Shown: positions 8,364 to 17,530 of the stretch, piece by piece
Layout of the letters: each line of letters opens with the position of its first letter
Position numbering within the stretch: the stretch's first letter is position 1
From: Muriicola sp041358175
GTDB taxonomy: Bacteria; Bacteroidota; Bacteroidia; Flavobacteriales; Flavobacteriaceae
Reading direction: 5' to 3'
DNA length: 64,000 bases
Assembly: GCF_041358175.1 (NCBI RefSeq)
Contig: NZ_JBGKBE010000013.1
Location: 1-64,000, forward strand
Translations under genes and position numbers: made by a program
The notes under the pieces: model-generated
Told to the model about the DNA's origin: nothing
Seen by the model: the letters and a program-made list of their open reading frames with translations, nothing else
Database searches by the model: none

Positions 8364-8422
8364 GGAATAACCACATTTATTGCAGATTTTCCCTGCGATT
8401 ATTACCCTTATTATATATCAAA

Positions 8423-9091
8423 TCAGGAGCGAATCTCGGCAATAGTTCTTAGGGTATCACGAACCATTGTTTCAAGTCTTTCAAAATCTTTTGTGCTTAT
8501 AATCTCAGCGGAGATAAGTTTAGAACCCATGCCCACACAGGTTACCCCAGCCTCGAACCAGGCCCTAAGATTTTCTTCATCGGTGCTTACACCGCCAGTT
8601 GGCATGATACTTGTCCAGGGTTGTGGACCTTTGATAGCTTTGACAAAACCAGGTCCGTAGATAGAACCGGGGAAAACCTTGATAATTTCACATCCCATTT
8701 CTTCAGCCTTGTTGATTTCGGTGAGGGAACCACAGCCAGGCGACCACAGGACCTTTCGTCTATTACAGACCAGGGCTATATCTTCACGCAAAGATGGGGT
8801 GACAACGAAATTAGCGCCCATTTGCATAAACATTGAGGCAGCACCGGCATCGGTTATGGAGCCAACACCCATGATCATACCCGGTAATTCTTTTAAAGCA
8901 TATTTGTTCAATTCTGAAAATACCTCGAAGGCAAAATCTCCACGAGCCGTAAATTCCATCAATCGCACACCGCCATCATAACAGGCTTTGATAACCTTTT
9001 TTCCCAATTCAACATCCGGATGATAGAACAAAGGTACCATTCCGGTATCCTTCATTGCATTTGCAACTTCTATTCTGGAATACTTTGCCAT
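8423..9091 (-). CDS. eda: KDPG/KHG aldolase
   Basis: This class I aldolase cleaves 2-keto-3-deoxy-6-phosphogluconate to pyruvate and glyceraldehyde 3-phosphate. The 222-residue product has MEFTARGDFA in the first half, GVGSITDAGAA, and the Schiff-base lysine in EIIKVFPGS (about residue 139), followed by MPTGGVS. The gene begins 5 bp after kdgK on the same strand, so the two are co-transcribed and perform consecutive steps on 2-keto-3-deoxygluconate. In marine flavobacteria this pair usually drains alginate or pectin catabolism. No polysaccharide lyase is nearby to say which. Confidence 0.93.
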   Translation of the reverse strand: MAKYSRIEVANAMKDTGMVPLFYHPDVELGKKVIKACYDGGVRLMEFTARGDFAFEVFSELNKYALKELPGMIMGVGSITDAGAASMFMQMGANFVVTPSLREDIALVCNRRKVLWSPGCGSLTEINKAEEMGCEIIKVFPGSIYGPGFVKAIKGPQPWTSIMPTGGVSTDEENLRAWFEAGVTCVGMGSKLISAEIISTKDFERLETMVRDTLRTIAEIRS

Positions 9092-9096
9092 AGTTT

Positions 9097-10137
9097 TTAT
9101 CTTGCGACCCTGCCGGAGGCATCACCCCCCATTAGTTTATTAACTTCTTCTACGGTAACCAGGTTGGCATCGCCCTTTATGGTATGCTTTAAACAGGATG
9201 CTGCCACGGCAAAATCGAGCGCATTCTGATCATCACCAGGATAGGCAAGAAGACCGTAAATAAGACCTCCCATAAAAGAGTCTCCCCCTCCTACACGATC
9301 CACAATGTGTGTGATCTGGTATTCGGGAGATTTGTACATCGTCTTCCCGTCGTAGAGTACTCCCGCCCAGGTATTGTGAGATGCAGATAGAGATCCTCTT
9401 AGTGTTATAATCACCTTTTTAGCCTTTGGAAATCGCTTCATCAACTGCTCGCAGACCGAAAGAAAAGCTTCGGCTTTCACATGCTCTCCCTGAGTGGTAA
9501 TATCCAATCCTTCGGTCTTTATTCCGAAATGCTTTTCTGCATCTTCCTCATTTCCGAGAATGATATCACAATAGGAAGTCAGTTCAGACATAATGGCCTC
9601 CCTGTCTCCCCCATATTTCCAGAGTTTAGCACGGTAGTTTAAATCAGTTGAAATAGTTACTCCCATATCGCTGGCGACTTTCACTGCCTCTAAACACGCA
9701 TCTGCAGCACCCTGCGAGATCGCTGGTGTAATACCTGTCCAGTGGAACCATTCAACTTCCTTGAAAACAGCTTGCCAGTCGACCATCCCTTTCTCAATTT
9801 CCGCCATGGCGGAATGGGCGCGGTCATAGATTACTTTACTTCCCCTGCTTACAGCTCCTGTTTCCAGAAAATATATACCCAAACGGTCACCTCCAAAAAT
9901 AATCTTGTCGGTTCCCACCCCTCTTTTGCGCATTTCCATCAAGGCACAATGCCCGATATCGTTTTCAGGGAGTCTCGTTACAAAATCGACTGGAACTCCA
10001 TAATTGGCCAAAGACACAGCTACATTGGATTCTCCTCCTCCATACATAATATCAAAAGAGTTTGCCTGAGAAAACCTAAGAAATCCCTGAGGTGCAAGTC
10101 GTAACATGATCTCGCCAAAGGTTGCTACTTTTTTCAT
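9097..10137 (-). CDS. kdgK: 2-keto-3-deoxygluconate kinase (PfkB family)
   Basis: This PfkB-type sugar kinase phosphorylates 2-keto-3-deoxygluconate to KDPG. The 346-residue sequence has the N-terminal GEIMLRLAP, the sugar-binding GGGESNVAVSLA (about 33-44), and the C-terminal anion-hole and catalytic segment RVGGGDSFMGGLIYG (about 283-297) with the catalytic Asp. It lies 5 bp upstream of eda, forming a kinase-aldolase operon. Specificity for KDG rather than fructose or ribose is inferred from this pairing. Confidence 0.9.
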   Translation of the reverse strand: MKKVATFGEIMLRLAPQGFLRFSQANSFDIMYGGGESNVAVSLANYGVPVDFVTRLPENDIGHCALMEMRKRGVGTDKIIFGGDRLGIYFLETGAVSRGSKVIYDRAHSAMAEIEKGMVDWQAVFKEVEWFHWTGITPAISQGAADACLEAVKVASDMGVTISTDLNYRAKLWKYGGDREAIMSELTSYCDIILGNEEDAEKHFGIKTEGLDITTQGEHVKAEAFLSVCEQLMKRFPKAKKVIITLRGSLSASHNTWAGVLYDGKTMYKSPEYQITHIVDRVGGGDSFMGGLIYGLLAYPGDDQNALDFAVAASCLKHTIKGDANLVTVEEVNKLMGGDASGRVAR

Positions 10138-10301
10138 TAAAAACGAGTTATTTAAGCCTGGTCAAATTAAGCTAGTGATTGGATTGGTAGTCTTGTCACC
10201 TAATTTACGGAATTAAATGATTAAAGTTGAACGAGGTCATAGACTCACAAATCTTTAGACCATAAGGCATGTAGATCGAATCTAAATTAAATGTTTTGAA
10301 A

Positions 10302-10555
10302 AGAAGCGTGCCCGAGCCCTTCCTGTTTGCTTCATGGCCACGATTGGTATTTGGAATTTGGAATTTGACATTTGGAATTTCCTTTTAACGGGATTGTTTT
10401 CCTCCCCACCTTCGTGAAACACTTCGGTGGATCGGAATCCTCCCAAAGGGGTGGCCCAGCAGAGAAGCGTGCCCGAGCCCTTCTGCCTGCTGTCGCAGGC
10501 AGTAGTCTTTTTCCATTTCTTCGCACTTTTGAGCAAGCTCAAGTGCTTCGAAATG
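10302..10555. repeat. Repeat- and hairpin-rich intergenic patch
   Basis: The 460-bp gap between kdgK and tRNA-Asp has no convincing gene. It contains a direct repeat GAAGCGTGCCCGAGCCCTTC at about 10302 and again at about 10464. It also holds an AAATTCC-type array (10349-10380), a perfect 8-bp hairpin CTGCCTGC-TGTC-GCAGGCAG (10483-10502) followed by TAGTCTTTTT, and a hairpin around GAGC-AA-GCTC at 10524-10545. Several short open frames here cover these repeats and look accidental. Confidence 0.7.
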
Positions 10556-10585
10556 AAAAAACCCTCCACACTTTCGTGTGAAGGG
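10555..10585 (-). terminator. Terminator of tRNA-Asp
   Basis: On the minus strand CCCTTCACAC-GAAA-GTGTGGAGGG forms a 10-bp stem with one G-T pair, followed by a run of T. It lies 14 bp after the tRNA 3' end. Confidence 0.85.
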
Positions 10586-10598
10586 CTCTGCTTCTCTG

Positions 10599-10672
10599 CG
10601 GTCTGGACGGGACTCGAACCCGCGACCCCCTGCGTGACAGGCAGGTATTCTAACCAACTGAACTACCAGACC
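10599..10672 (-). tRNA. tRNA-Asp (GTC anticodon)
   Basis: The 74-nt cloverleaf has the acceptor stem GGTCTGG/CCAGACC with discriminator G, the D-arm around AGTTCAGTTGGTTAGAA, the anticodon arm CCTGC-CTGTCAC-GCAGG giving GTC, and the T-arm GCGGGTTCGAGTCCCGT. CCA is not encoded. A strong promoter lies about 120 bp upstream and a terminator follows directly. Confidence 0.97.
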
Positions 10673-10790
10673 AATGATTTTATCCCGACTTAAGCGAAAC
10701 TCTGACAACAGTCAGATTCAAATCTTGCTACAACTGCTTTAAAAAAGCGAGTTTGTTTAACCCTGCACCTAAGTGGTGCGTAGGCGGATG

Positions 10791-10821
10791 CAAATATACG
10801 TTGCTTCTTTAATTACACAAA
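10791..10821 (-). promoter_or_regulatory. Promoter of tRNA-Asp
   Basis: Read on the minus strand, TTTG (10821-10818) is followed after 19 bp by TATATTTG (10798-10791). This matches the Bacteroidota TTTG-N19-TAnnTTTG promoter pattern. Confidence 0.75.
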
Positions 10822-10845
10822 CAATTTTTTTAAAATAAAAATGGC

Positions 10846-11775
10846 CTATCCAAATGCCTGCCTTTCAATCATAAAAGTATTCAGGACTTTGGAAAATTGC
10901 TCCCTGATATCCACTGGGACATACTTGATCTTATACTTGGCACAGGTAAGTTTTAATTCATTCATAAAGGCGTGGACCTCTTTTTCATAGGCCTCTTTTA
11001 TCGTATCGGCAAAAAGATCAACATGAACTCCTGTTTCTACGTCCTTAAATCGCTTTGGTGTATTCTCAAAATTAAAGGATAATTCGGTTTCCATATCCAG
11101 TAAATGAAATACAACCACCTCGTGTTTGTTGTATTTCAGATGCCGGAGTGCATCGAATAACTGCTCATCCTCTGCTTCGGTCTGAAACATATCGGTAAAC
11201 AAAAATACCAGGCTGCGTCGCTTTAATTTTTCTGCAATCTGGTGCAAATAGGTATAGGTTTTTGTTCCTCCTCCTTTTTTTCCACCTACACCTACTTCGT
11301 TTAAACGGGCCAGCAACATCTGATGATGTCGTTCACTACCTTTTTCAGGGGAATAATGAGAATAGACATCAGAATAAATACTGAGACCCACGGCGTCGCG
11401 CTGCTTTTTCAGGATGTTCATCAGGGCAGCAATCGCCAGTACTCCAAACCCTATTTTGTTGAGGTTGTTTAAATTCAGCTCTTTTACTTCCGGATAGTAC
11501 ATAGAAGCCGAGTTGTCTAGGATCATATGGCATCTGAGGTTGGTCTCCTCCTCATATCTCTTGGTGTAGAGCTTATCTGTCTTACCGTATAACTTCCAGT
11601 CGATATGCTTGGTGCTCTCCCCGGTATTGTAAATTTTATGCTCTGCAAATTCCGCTGAAAATCCGTGAAACGGACTTTTGTGTATCCCACTTATAAATCC
11701 TTCCACTACCTGTTTGGCAAGCAATTCCAGGTTTTGAAATAGTCCGCTTTGTTCCAGATGTTGTTGCAGATCCAT
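10846..11775 (-). CDS. DUF58 domain protein (VWA-like, Bat operon type)
   Basis: The product has the DUF58 signature ISGIHKSPFHGFSAEFAEHKI and then HIDWKLYGKTDKLYTKRYEEE. It also has a von Willebrand A-like metal site, LDNSASM, and VFLFTDMFQ further on. Such proteins are usually encoded with MoxR ATPases and Bat proteins in Bacteroidota and are thought to act in envelope or stress-related assembly. The ORF could begin at 11802, but that start lies inside the trxA terminator. ATG 11775 (MDLQQHLEQSG) matches the family start and leaves about 310 residues. No MoxR gene is visible next to it. Confidence 0.88.
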   Translation of the reverse strand: MDLQQHLEQSGLFQNLELLAKQVVEGFISGIHKSPFHGFSAEFAEHKIYNTGESTKHIDWKLYGKTDKLYTKRYEEETNLRCHMILDNSASMYYPEVKELNLNNLNKIGFGVLAIAALMNILKKQRDAVGLSIYSDVYSHYSPEKGSERHHQMLLARLNEVGVGGKKGGGTKTYTYLHQIAEKLKRRSLVFLFTDMFQTEAEDEQLFDALRHLKYNKHEVVVFHLLDMETELSFNFENTPKRFKDVETGVHVDLFADTIKEAYEKEVHAFMNELKLTCAKYKIKYVPVDIREQFSKVLNTFMIERQAFG

Positions 11776-11800
11776 TGTCCGAAGATACGGATATGAGAAC

Positions 11801-11829
11801 AAAAAAAGCCCGAATTTTCACCCGGGCCT
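11801..11829 (-). terminator. Terminator of trxA
   Basis: Minus-strand GCCCG/CGGGC stem (11823-11827 with 11808-11812) with an A/T-rich loop, followed by a seven-base T run (plus-strand A run 11801-11807). It ends the trxA transcript upstream of the DUF58 gene. Confidence 0.8.
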
Positions 11830-11853
11830 TTCGTATATATGATTAAAAAAATA

Positions 11854-12171
11854 TTATAATGCAGCGTCTATTGCATCGGTGTACACCTTCTTTGGCGATA
11901 CCCCTACTTGCCTGCTAACAATCTCACCGTCCTTAAAAACCAACACGGTAGGAATATTTCTGACACCAAATTTTGCAGCGTATTCCTGATTGCTGTCCAC
12001 ATCTACTTTTCCAACAACGGCCTTACCGTCGTATTCATTACTGACTTCGTCAATGATAGGTCCTACCATTCTGCAGGGTCCGCACCAGGCCGCCCAGAAG
12101 TCGACCACTACAGGTTTATCACTTTTTAAAACTACTTCGTCAAAAGTAGCATCTGTTATTTCTAATGCCAT
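11854..12171 (-). CDS. trxA: Thioredoxin
   Basis: This is a 105-residue cytoplasmic thioredoxin that reduces protein disulfides. The active site WCGPC has Cys30 and Cys33, the cis-proline is Pro74 in RNIPTVLVF, and the fold is full length with no signal peptide. A TAAATTTG box at 12194-12201 on the minus strand is a likely promoter element. It is monocistronic, bounded downstream by a clear terminator. Confidence 0.96.
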   Translation of the reverse strand: MALEITDATFDEVVLKSDKPVVVDFWAAWCGPCRMVGPIIDEVSNEYDGKAVVGKVDVDSNQEYAAKFGVRNIPTVLVFKDGEIVSRQVGVSPKKVYTDAIDAAL

Positions 12172-12270
12172 CTTATTTTGAATTTTGATTATGCAAATTT
12201 AGACAAATATTTTCCTAAATCCTTACGGCGGAAAGATACGTTTTCCCTATGATACCATTATCGCAGGCTA

Positions 12271-15200
12271 TTAATTTAACTTGTAATGGACTTCCTTGTC
12301 TTTGAGGGTTGCCAGAAGTTCACTGCTGATTTGTACTTTTTGTTTTCTGCTGGAGAGGGTTACTTTGATCTCTTCCTGCATCTCGTATACCGTAAATTGT
12401 AGTGGATGTTTTCCCTTGTGTGATCTCAAGGTGTCTTTTAAATCGAGAATTTTTTCTTTCTTCAACTGGTCAATATCGAGCTTAATAGTGAGTTTTCTGG
12501 CGTAATTCTCCATGACTTCCTGCAGAAGTATAAATTGATTGAATTGCATCCTGGGACCTCCCTTTTTTCCGGTTTCCCGATTTACCCATCCTTCCCTTAC
12601 AAATACTTTTATAAAGACAAAGGAATTGATCATCAGAAAATGCCTGAATTTGAGATATTCCTCCCCAAAAATCCTAAATTCGAAAGAATCGGTATAGTCC
12701 TCCAGGGTGAAAAGTGCCCATCCCTTCCCATTACGGGAAACCCGGTGCTGTACATCGGTGATCACTCCGGCAAAACTTAGCTCCCTGTTGATCTGATCTT
12801 CGAGATTATGGAAGAAGGAAACATTGGCATTGGCAAAGGCAGTTATCTCGGCATTGAAATCGTCAAGGGGATGCCCTGAGATATAAATGCCTACCACTTC
12901 TTTTTCCTTTCTTAACTTTTCCATGGTTCCCCATTCCACACAAGGTGGAACTACGGGCTCGGGTATTTGAACCTCACTGGCTTCACCGAACAGACTTACC
13001 TGAGCAGAATTTTCATTTTCCTGAAATTTGGCGCCATAGCGGATTACCTTCTCCAGGAAGGTTACTCCTTCGCCTTCCAGATGAAAGTACTGTGCCCGGT
13101 GCGTATCTCCAAAGGAATCGAATCCACCCGCCAGAGCAAGATTCTCAAAAGCCTTTTTATTTGCCGCCCTGAGGTCGATTCTTTTGGCCAGATCAAAAAC
13201 AGATTTAAATGGCCCATTAGACTTGCGTTCCTCAACGATGGTTTTAACGGCAGACTGACCAACTCCTTTTATCGCCCCCATACCAAACCTAACAGCTCCT
13301 TCCTGATTGACCGCGAATTTGTAATATGATTCATTAACATCAGGACCCAATACTTCCAGCCCCATTCGCTTACATTCTTCCATAAAGAAAGTCACCTGCT
13401 TGATGTCGTTCATATTGTTAGACAATACGGCTGCCATATATTCAGCAGGGTAGTGGGCTTTTAGATACGCCGTCTGATAAGCGATATAGGCATAGCAGGT
13501 GGAGTGACTCTTATTAAAAGCATAGGAGGCGAAGGCTTCCCAGTCTTTCCATATTTTTTCAAGAACTTCCCTTGGATGGCCATTTTTTTCTCCCCCGTCG
13601 AGAAATTGAGGCTTTAGTTTTTGCAGCAGGGCAAAGATCTTTTTCCCCATTGCCTTTCTCAGAATATCGGCCTCACCTTTTGAAAAACCGGCGAGTTTCT
13701 GAGAGAGAAGCATCACCTGTTCCTGGTAAACGGTGATTCCGTAAGTATCTTTCAGATATTCCTCCATTTCAGGAAGGTCATACGAAATCTCTTCATTCCC
13801 GTGTTTCCGTGCGATAAAACTGGGAATGTATTCCATGGGCCCGGGCCTGTAAAGGGCATTCATAGCGATTAGATCGTCGAAAACAGAAGGTTTAAGTTCC
13901 TTCAGGTGTTTCTGCATTCCCGGGGATTCATATTGAAAGATCCCCACGGTATCTCCTCTTTGGAATAGTTCGTAAGTCTTTTCGTCGTCTAAGGGGAAAT
14001 CATCCGGAACCAGGTCTATACCGTGTTTGGCCTTTACAATCTTAACCGTATCCTTTATTAATGTCAGGGTCTTGAGTCCGAGGAAGTCCATTTTCAACAG
14101 CCCTGCACTTTCCACCACTGAGTTATCGAACTGGGTGACATAGAGGTCAGAATCCTTAGCGGTCGCAACTGGAACAAAATTGGTGATATCATCCGGGGTG
14201 ATGATCACTCCACAGGCATGGATCCCTGTATTCCTCAGGGAACCTTCCAGGACCCTGGCCATGTTTACCGTTTGCGCCTCCAGGTCATCCCCCTCGGATA
14301 TGTTCAGGAGTTGATGGACCTTATCAAGATCATCTGACCTGAATTTCTTGCGAAGTTCTTCCTCAGGAACCTCAAAGATTTTCCCGAGTTTCCCCATGGT
14401 TGGAATAAGTTTCGCAATCCGGTCTGCATCGGGGAGGGGCAAGTCTAACACCCTGGCCGTATCCCGAATGGATGATTTGGCAGCCATGGTACCGTAGGTG
14501 ATAATCTGTGCCACCTGATTGGCTCCGTATTTTTGGATGACATAATCCATAACTTTTCCCCTGCCTTCATCGTCAAAATCAATATCGATATCGGGCATGG
14601 AAACCCTGTCGGGGTTGAGGAAACGCTCAAAAAGTAGATTGTATTTCAGAGGATCAATATTGGTGATCTTAAGGCAATAAGCTACTACCGACCCGGCAGC
14701 CGACCCTCTTCCCGGGCCAACAGAAACCCCCATATTACGGGCCTCCCTTATAAAATCTTCCACGATGAGGAAGTATCCCGGATAACCTGAATTCTCTATG
14801 GTCTTAAGTTCAAAGTCGATCCGCTCCTCAATCTCCGGAGTTATTTCATCATAACGCTCCCTGGCCCCTTCATAGGTGATATGTCTCAAATAGGCATTTT
14901 CACCTCGTTTTCCGTCATCTGATTCATCTTCTTTAACTATGAACTCCTGTGGAATTTCAAATTGCGGCAACAATACTTCCCGGGCAAGATCGAAGGGTTC
15001 AATTTTATCTACCACGTCTTGAACATTAAGGATGGCTTCGGGAATATCTTTGAAGAGTGCCTTCATCTCCTCTGAGGATTTGAAGTAGTATTCCTGGTTG
15101 GGCAGGCCGTAACGGTAGCCTCTTCCCCGGCCGATAGGCGTGGCCTGTTTTTCCCCGTCCTTCACACAAAGCAGGATATCATGGGCTTCGGCATCCTCTT

Positions 15201-16653
15201 TTTTACAGTAATAGGTATTGTTTGTTGCCAATACTTTGATTCCCATTTTCCGGGCCATATCCAGTAGGACCGGATTGGCCCTGTTTTCATCTTCCTGCTC
15301 GTGGCGCATCAGTTCCACATAGAGATCGTCCCCGAAGATGGAATGCCACCATTGCAGGGCTTCCTCAGCTTGTTTTTCTCCTGTATTCAGGATTTTTGAG
15401 GCGATTTCACCGTAGAGATTTCCTGTGAGGACAATAAGATCATCCTTGAATTGTTCAACAATTTTTCGATCGATCCTGGGGACGTAATAGAATCCATCCG
15501 TATAGGCCAAGGAAGCCATTTTAGCCAGGTTGTGGTATCCATTTTTATTCTTGGCCAGAAAAACCATCTGGAAACCATAGTCTTTCTGATTCTTGTTGAG
15601 GTGGTCTTCACAGACGAAAAATTCGCAACCCAAAATGGGCAGAATAGGCTGTTCGTCAAATTCTTCCCCAGCTTCCTCTGCCTTCTCTTTTCGGGTTTTT
15701 ATTCCTGCATTGTGAGCTTTCACTTCCTTTACAAAATGAAAGGCACCCATCATATTGGCATGGTCTGTCAGGGCTACCGCCGGCATTTTATGCTTTGCCG
15801 TAATCGCTACAAGATCCTTGATCTTAATAGTTGATTGGAGGACCGAAAATTGAGAATGGTTGTGAAGGTGTACAAAGGGAACATCTTCAAGGCTTTCCAG
15901 GTTAGCTTTGATCTCCTCCCGCGAAATCTCAGGTTCAGTTACTTCTTCTTCAGACTGAAGGGCCGCAGAAGCCTCTTTTAAATTTCGATGCTTAAGTCCG
16001 AGGAGTTGTATTTTATCAGGGTTTACTTCAGTAAATCGCGAAAAATAATCGGGCTCTGCTTGAAGTTCCTGTGCAGTGAAGGATTTCTTGCGAATTAGTT
16101 CAAAGAAACACCTGCTGGTAGCCTCTACATCGGCTGCAGCATTGTGCGCCTCTGAAAATGGCTCCTGAAACAGATGTTCGTGTAATTCTGTGAGGGTGGG
16201 GAGTTTAAATTTACCGCCTCTGCCTCCCGGGATCTGGCATAGCTGAGCTGTGTCTTCGGTGCAGGTATCGAGCACGGGCAAGTTTAAAAGCTCAGATTCA
16301 AATCCAATTCTGTGGTATTCTGCTCCTGTAATATTAATATCAAAGCCTACATTCTGCCCGACAAGAAAACGCGTCTTACCCAGGGCAGTATTGAATAACT
16401 CCAGTGCTTCTGCGAGAGGAATACCCTCTTTTTCTGCCAATTGGGTAGAAATCCCATGTATTTGTTCTGCATCATAAGGGATATCATAACCCTCCGGTTT
16501 AATCAGAAAGTCGTGTTGCTCCAGAAGATTGCCCATTTCATCGTGGAGTTGCCAGGCAAGCTGTACGCATCTCGGCCAGTTGTCCACATCCGTAACTGGC
16601 GCATTCCAGCGTTTGGGTAATCCGGTGGTTTCGGTATCAAAAATTAAATACAT
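12271..16653 (-). CDS. dnaE: Replicative DNA polymerase III alpha with fused exonuclease
   Basis: This is the main chromosomal replicase. At 1460 residues it is about 300 longer than enterobacterial DnaE because a DnaQ-type 3'-5' exonuclease is fused at the N-terminus: DTETTG (residues 6-11), an ExoII-like segment VGQNVGFDI (about 100) and HNAAADVEAT (about 171). The PHP domain begins near 256 (FVHLHNHSQFSV) with intact HxH. The polymerase core shows GPGRGSAAGSVVAYCL and PDIDIDFDDEGR, followed by helix-hairpin-helix and OB domains. Proofreading would therefore be covalently linked to synthesis. Such fusions are known in Bacteroidota. The ATG lies about 140 bp downstream of the DUF2383 gene end, with a terminator between. 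Confidence 0.96.
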   Translation of the reverse strand: MYLIFDTETTGLPKRWNAPVTDVDNWPRCVQLAWQLHDEMGNLLEQHDFLIKPEGYDIPYDAEQIHGISTQLAEKEGIPLAEALELFNTALGKTRFLVGQNVGFDINITGAEYHRIGFESELLNLPVLDTCTEDTAQLCQIPGGRGGKFKLPTLTELHEHLFQEPFSEAHNAAADVEATSRCFFELIRKKSFTAQELQAEPDYFSRFTEVNPDKIQLLGLKHRNLKEASAALQSEEEVTEPEISREEIKANLESLEDVPFVHLHNHSQFSVLQSTIKIKDLVAITAKHKMPAVALTDHANMMGAFHFVKEVKAHNAGIKTRKEKAEEAGEEFDEQPILPILGCEFFVCEDHLNKNQKDYGFQMVFLAKNKNGYHNLAKMASLAYTDGFYYVPRIDRKIVEQFKDDLIVLTGNLYGEIASKILNTGEKQAEEALQWWHSIFGDDLYVELMRHEQEDENRANPVLLDMARKMGIKVLATNNTYYCKKEDAEAHDILLCVKDGEKQATPIGRGRGYRYGLPNQEYYFKSSEEMKALFKDIPEAILNVQDVVDKIEPFDLAREVLLPQFEIPQEFIVKEDESDDGKRGENAYLRHITYEGARERYDEITPEIEERIDFELKTIENSGYPGYFLIVEDFIREARNMGVSVGPGRGSAAGSVVAYCLKITNIDPLKYNLLFERFLNPDRVSMPDIDIDFDDEGRGKVMDYVIQKYGANQVAQIITYGTMAAKSSIRDTARVLDLPLPDADRIAKLIPTMGKLGKIFEVPEEELRKKFRSDDLDKVHQLLNISEGDDLEAQTVNMARVLEGSLRNTGIHACGVIITPDDITNFVPVATAKDSDLYVTQFDNSVVESAGLLKMDFLGLKTLTLIKDTVKIVKAKHGIDLVPDDFPLDDEKTYELFQRGDTVGIFQYESPGMQKHLKELKPSVFDDLIAMNALYRPGPMEYIPSFIARKHGNEEISYDLPEMEEYLKDTYGITVYQEQVMLLSQKLAGFSKGEADILRKAMGKKIFALLQKLKPQFLDGGEKNGHPREVLEKIWKDWEAFASYAFNKSHSTCYAYIAYQTAYLKAHYPAEYMAAVLSNNMNDIKQVTFFMEECKRMGLEVLGPDVNESYYKFAVNQEGAVRFGMGAIKGVGQSAVKTIVEERKSNGPFKSVFDLAKRIDLRAANKKAFENLALAGGFDSFGDTHRAQYFHLEGEGVTFLEKVIRYGAKFQENENSAQVSLFGEASEVQIPEPVVPPCVEWGTMEKLRKEKEVVGIYISGHPLDDFNAEITAFANANVSFFHNLEDQINRELSFAGVITDVQHRVSRNGKGWALFTLEDYTDSFEFRIFGEEYLKFRHFLMINSFVFIKVFVREGWVNRETGKKGGPRMQFNQFILLQEVMENYARKLTIKLDIDQLKKEKILDLKDTLRSHKGKHPLQFTVYEMQEEIKVTLSSRKQKVQISSELLATLKDKEVHYKLN

Positions 16654-16743
16654 AGGGGTGTTTTAAATGCAGAAAACTAAGGGGTTAAAAATATGGATTT
16701 AAGAATGCTTAAAAAAACCTTCTTTTTAGGAGTTATTAACCAA

Positions 16744-16776
16744 TAAAAAAATCCGGCGAATACCGGATTTTCTTTT
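16744..16776 (-). terminator. Terminator between the DUF2383 gene and dnaE
   Basis: ATCCGG-CGAATA-CCGGAT forms a perfect stem extended by A-T pairs, with T runs on both strands. It is 20 bp after the end of the DUF2383 gene on the minus strand. Confidence 0.85.
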
Positions 16777-16793
16777 ATTAATATTACAGTGTT

Positions 16794-17249
16794 CTAGGAG
16801 ACTACTTCTTCATACATTCTGGAGGTCTCCAGCGCTTTTTCGATTGCATCCCGCTGTTTGCTCAGGAGGTCACGTGTGGAGTTTGGCAGGATCCATTCTT
16901 TATTTTCCAGCAAGTCCTTGTATGCACTGAGAATCTTTTTTTCTCCTCGTTCTACTTCATCCAGCAATTTCTCCGTCTCATTGGAGCTTACTGTTGATAT
17001 GAATTTCATCCACGCTCGGTGGAAATCTCCTTTAATACTTCCGCTGTCTTCCGGGAGATCACCATAGGTGAGGATCTCTGATTTGAGTTCTTGCCCGAAG
17101 TTATACCTCTGGTTAGCTTTGTCTTCCAGGAAACTTTTTACGGTCGGACTTTCAACTTTATCAGCAGCCAGGGAATATCCCCTTTTAGCGTCATATGTAA
17201 GAATTAATAAATCGTTTAGCTTATTTGAAATTTTTTCTGAATACTTCAT
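16794..17249 (-). CDS. DUF2383 (PA2169-like) four-helix-bundle protein
   Basis: The 151-residue helical protein matches the ferritin-like DUF2383 pattern: a first helix with KLNDLLILTYDAKRGYSLAAD, a second with FLEDKANQRYNFGQELKSEI, then GSIKGDFHRAWMKFIS and a final ERGEKKILSAYKDLLE helix. The family is often stress-induced in Bacteroidota; no biochemical role is established. An inverted repeat, GTTGTTGA-CTC-TCAACAAC (17278-17296), lies about 29 bp upstream of the start and could be an operator or a 5'-UTR hairpin. Confidence 0.85.
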   Translation of the reverse strand: MKYSEKISNKLNDLLILTYDAKRGYSLAADKVESPTVKSFLEDKANQRYNFGQELKSEILTYGDLPEDSGSIKGDFHRAWMKFISTVSSNETEKLLDEVERGEKKILSAYKDLLENKEWILPNSTRDLLSKQRDAIEKALETSRMYEEVVS

Positions 17250-17277
17250 TAATCAATCTTCATTTTTAAATTATTCC

Positions 17278-17296
17278 GTTGTTGACTCTCAACAAC
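17278..17296. promoter_or_regulatory. Perfect 8-bp inverted repeat upstream of the DUF2383 gene
   Basis: GTTGTTGA-CTC-TCAACAAC is perfectly symmetrical with a 3-bp centre. It sits about 29 bp before the DUF2383 start codon. It may be a repressor site overlapping the promoter or a hairpin in the leader. The remainder of 17250-17425 shows no gene. Confidence 0.4.
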
Positions 17297-17429
17297 TGTA
17301 TATAAGATACAATAAAATCTCGCTTATTCAAGTAAATACGGGACTTTATAAGGCTTTTAACGATTTTTCATAAGAAGTGTTAAATGCTCATTTGGTATTA
17401 TTTTTAGGTAAAAAGTAGCCAGAGAATAA

Positions 17430-17459
17430 TTGTGGATTTAATGATAAAGTGTATATTTG
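17430..17459 (+). promoter_or_regulatory. Promoter of the rpsP-rimM operon
   Basis: TTG (17430-17432) is followed after 19 bp by TATATTTG (17452-17459), the consensus Bacteroidota vegetative promoter layout. The leader to the rpsP ATG is about 65 nt and includes CGAGGGTCGGGTACCCTACA, which could fold. Confidence 0.8.
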
Positions 17460-17530
17460 CACGCTCTTTCTAAACAGGGGAGAGTAGAATTAATAACCGA
17501 GGGTCGGGTACCCTACAAAATTAATGTGAT

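Noticed and set aside
10282..10708. Several short frames on both strands between kdgK and tRNA-Asp
   Set aside because: They run across repeats, hairpins and the tRNA itself and have no protein-like features.
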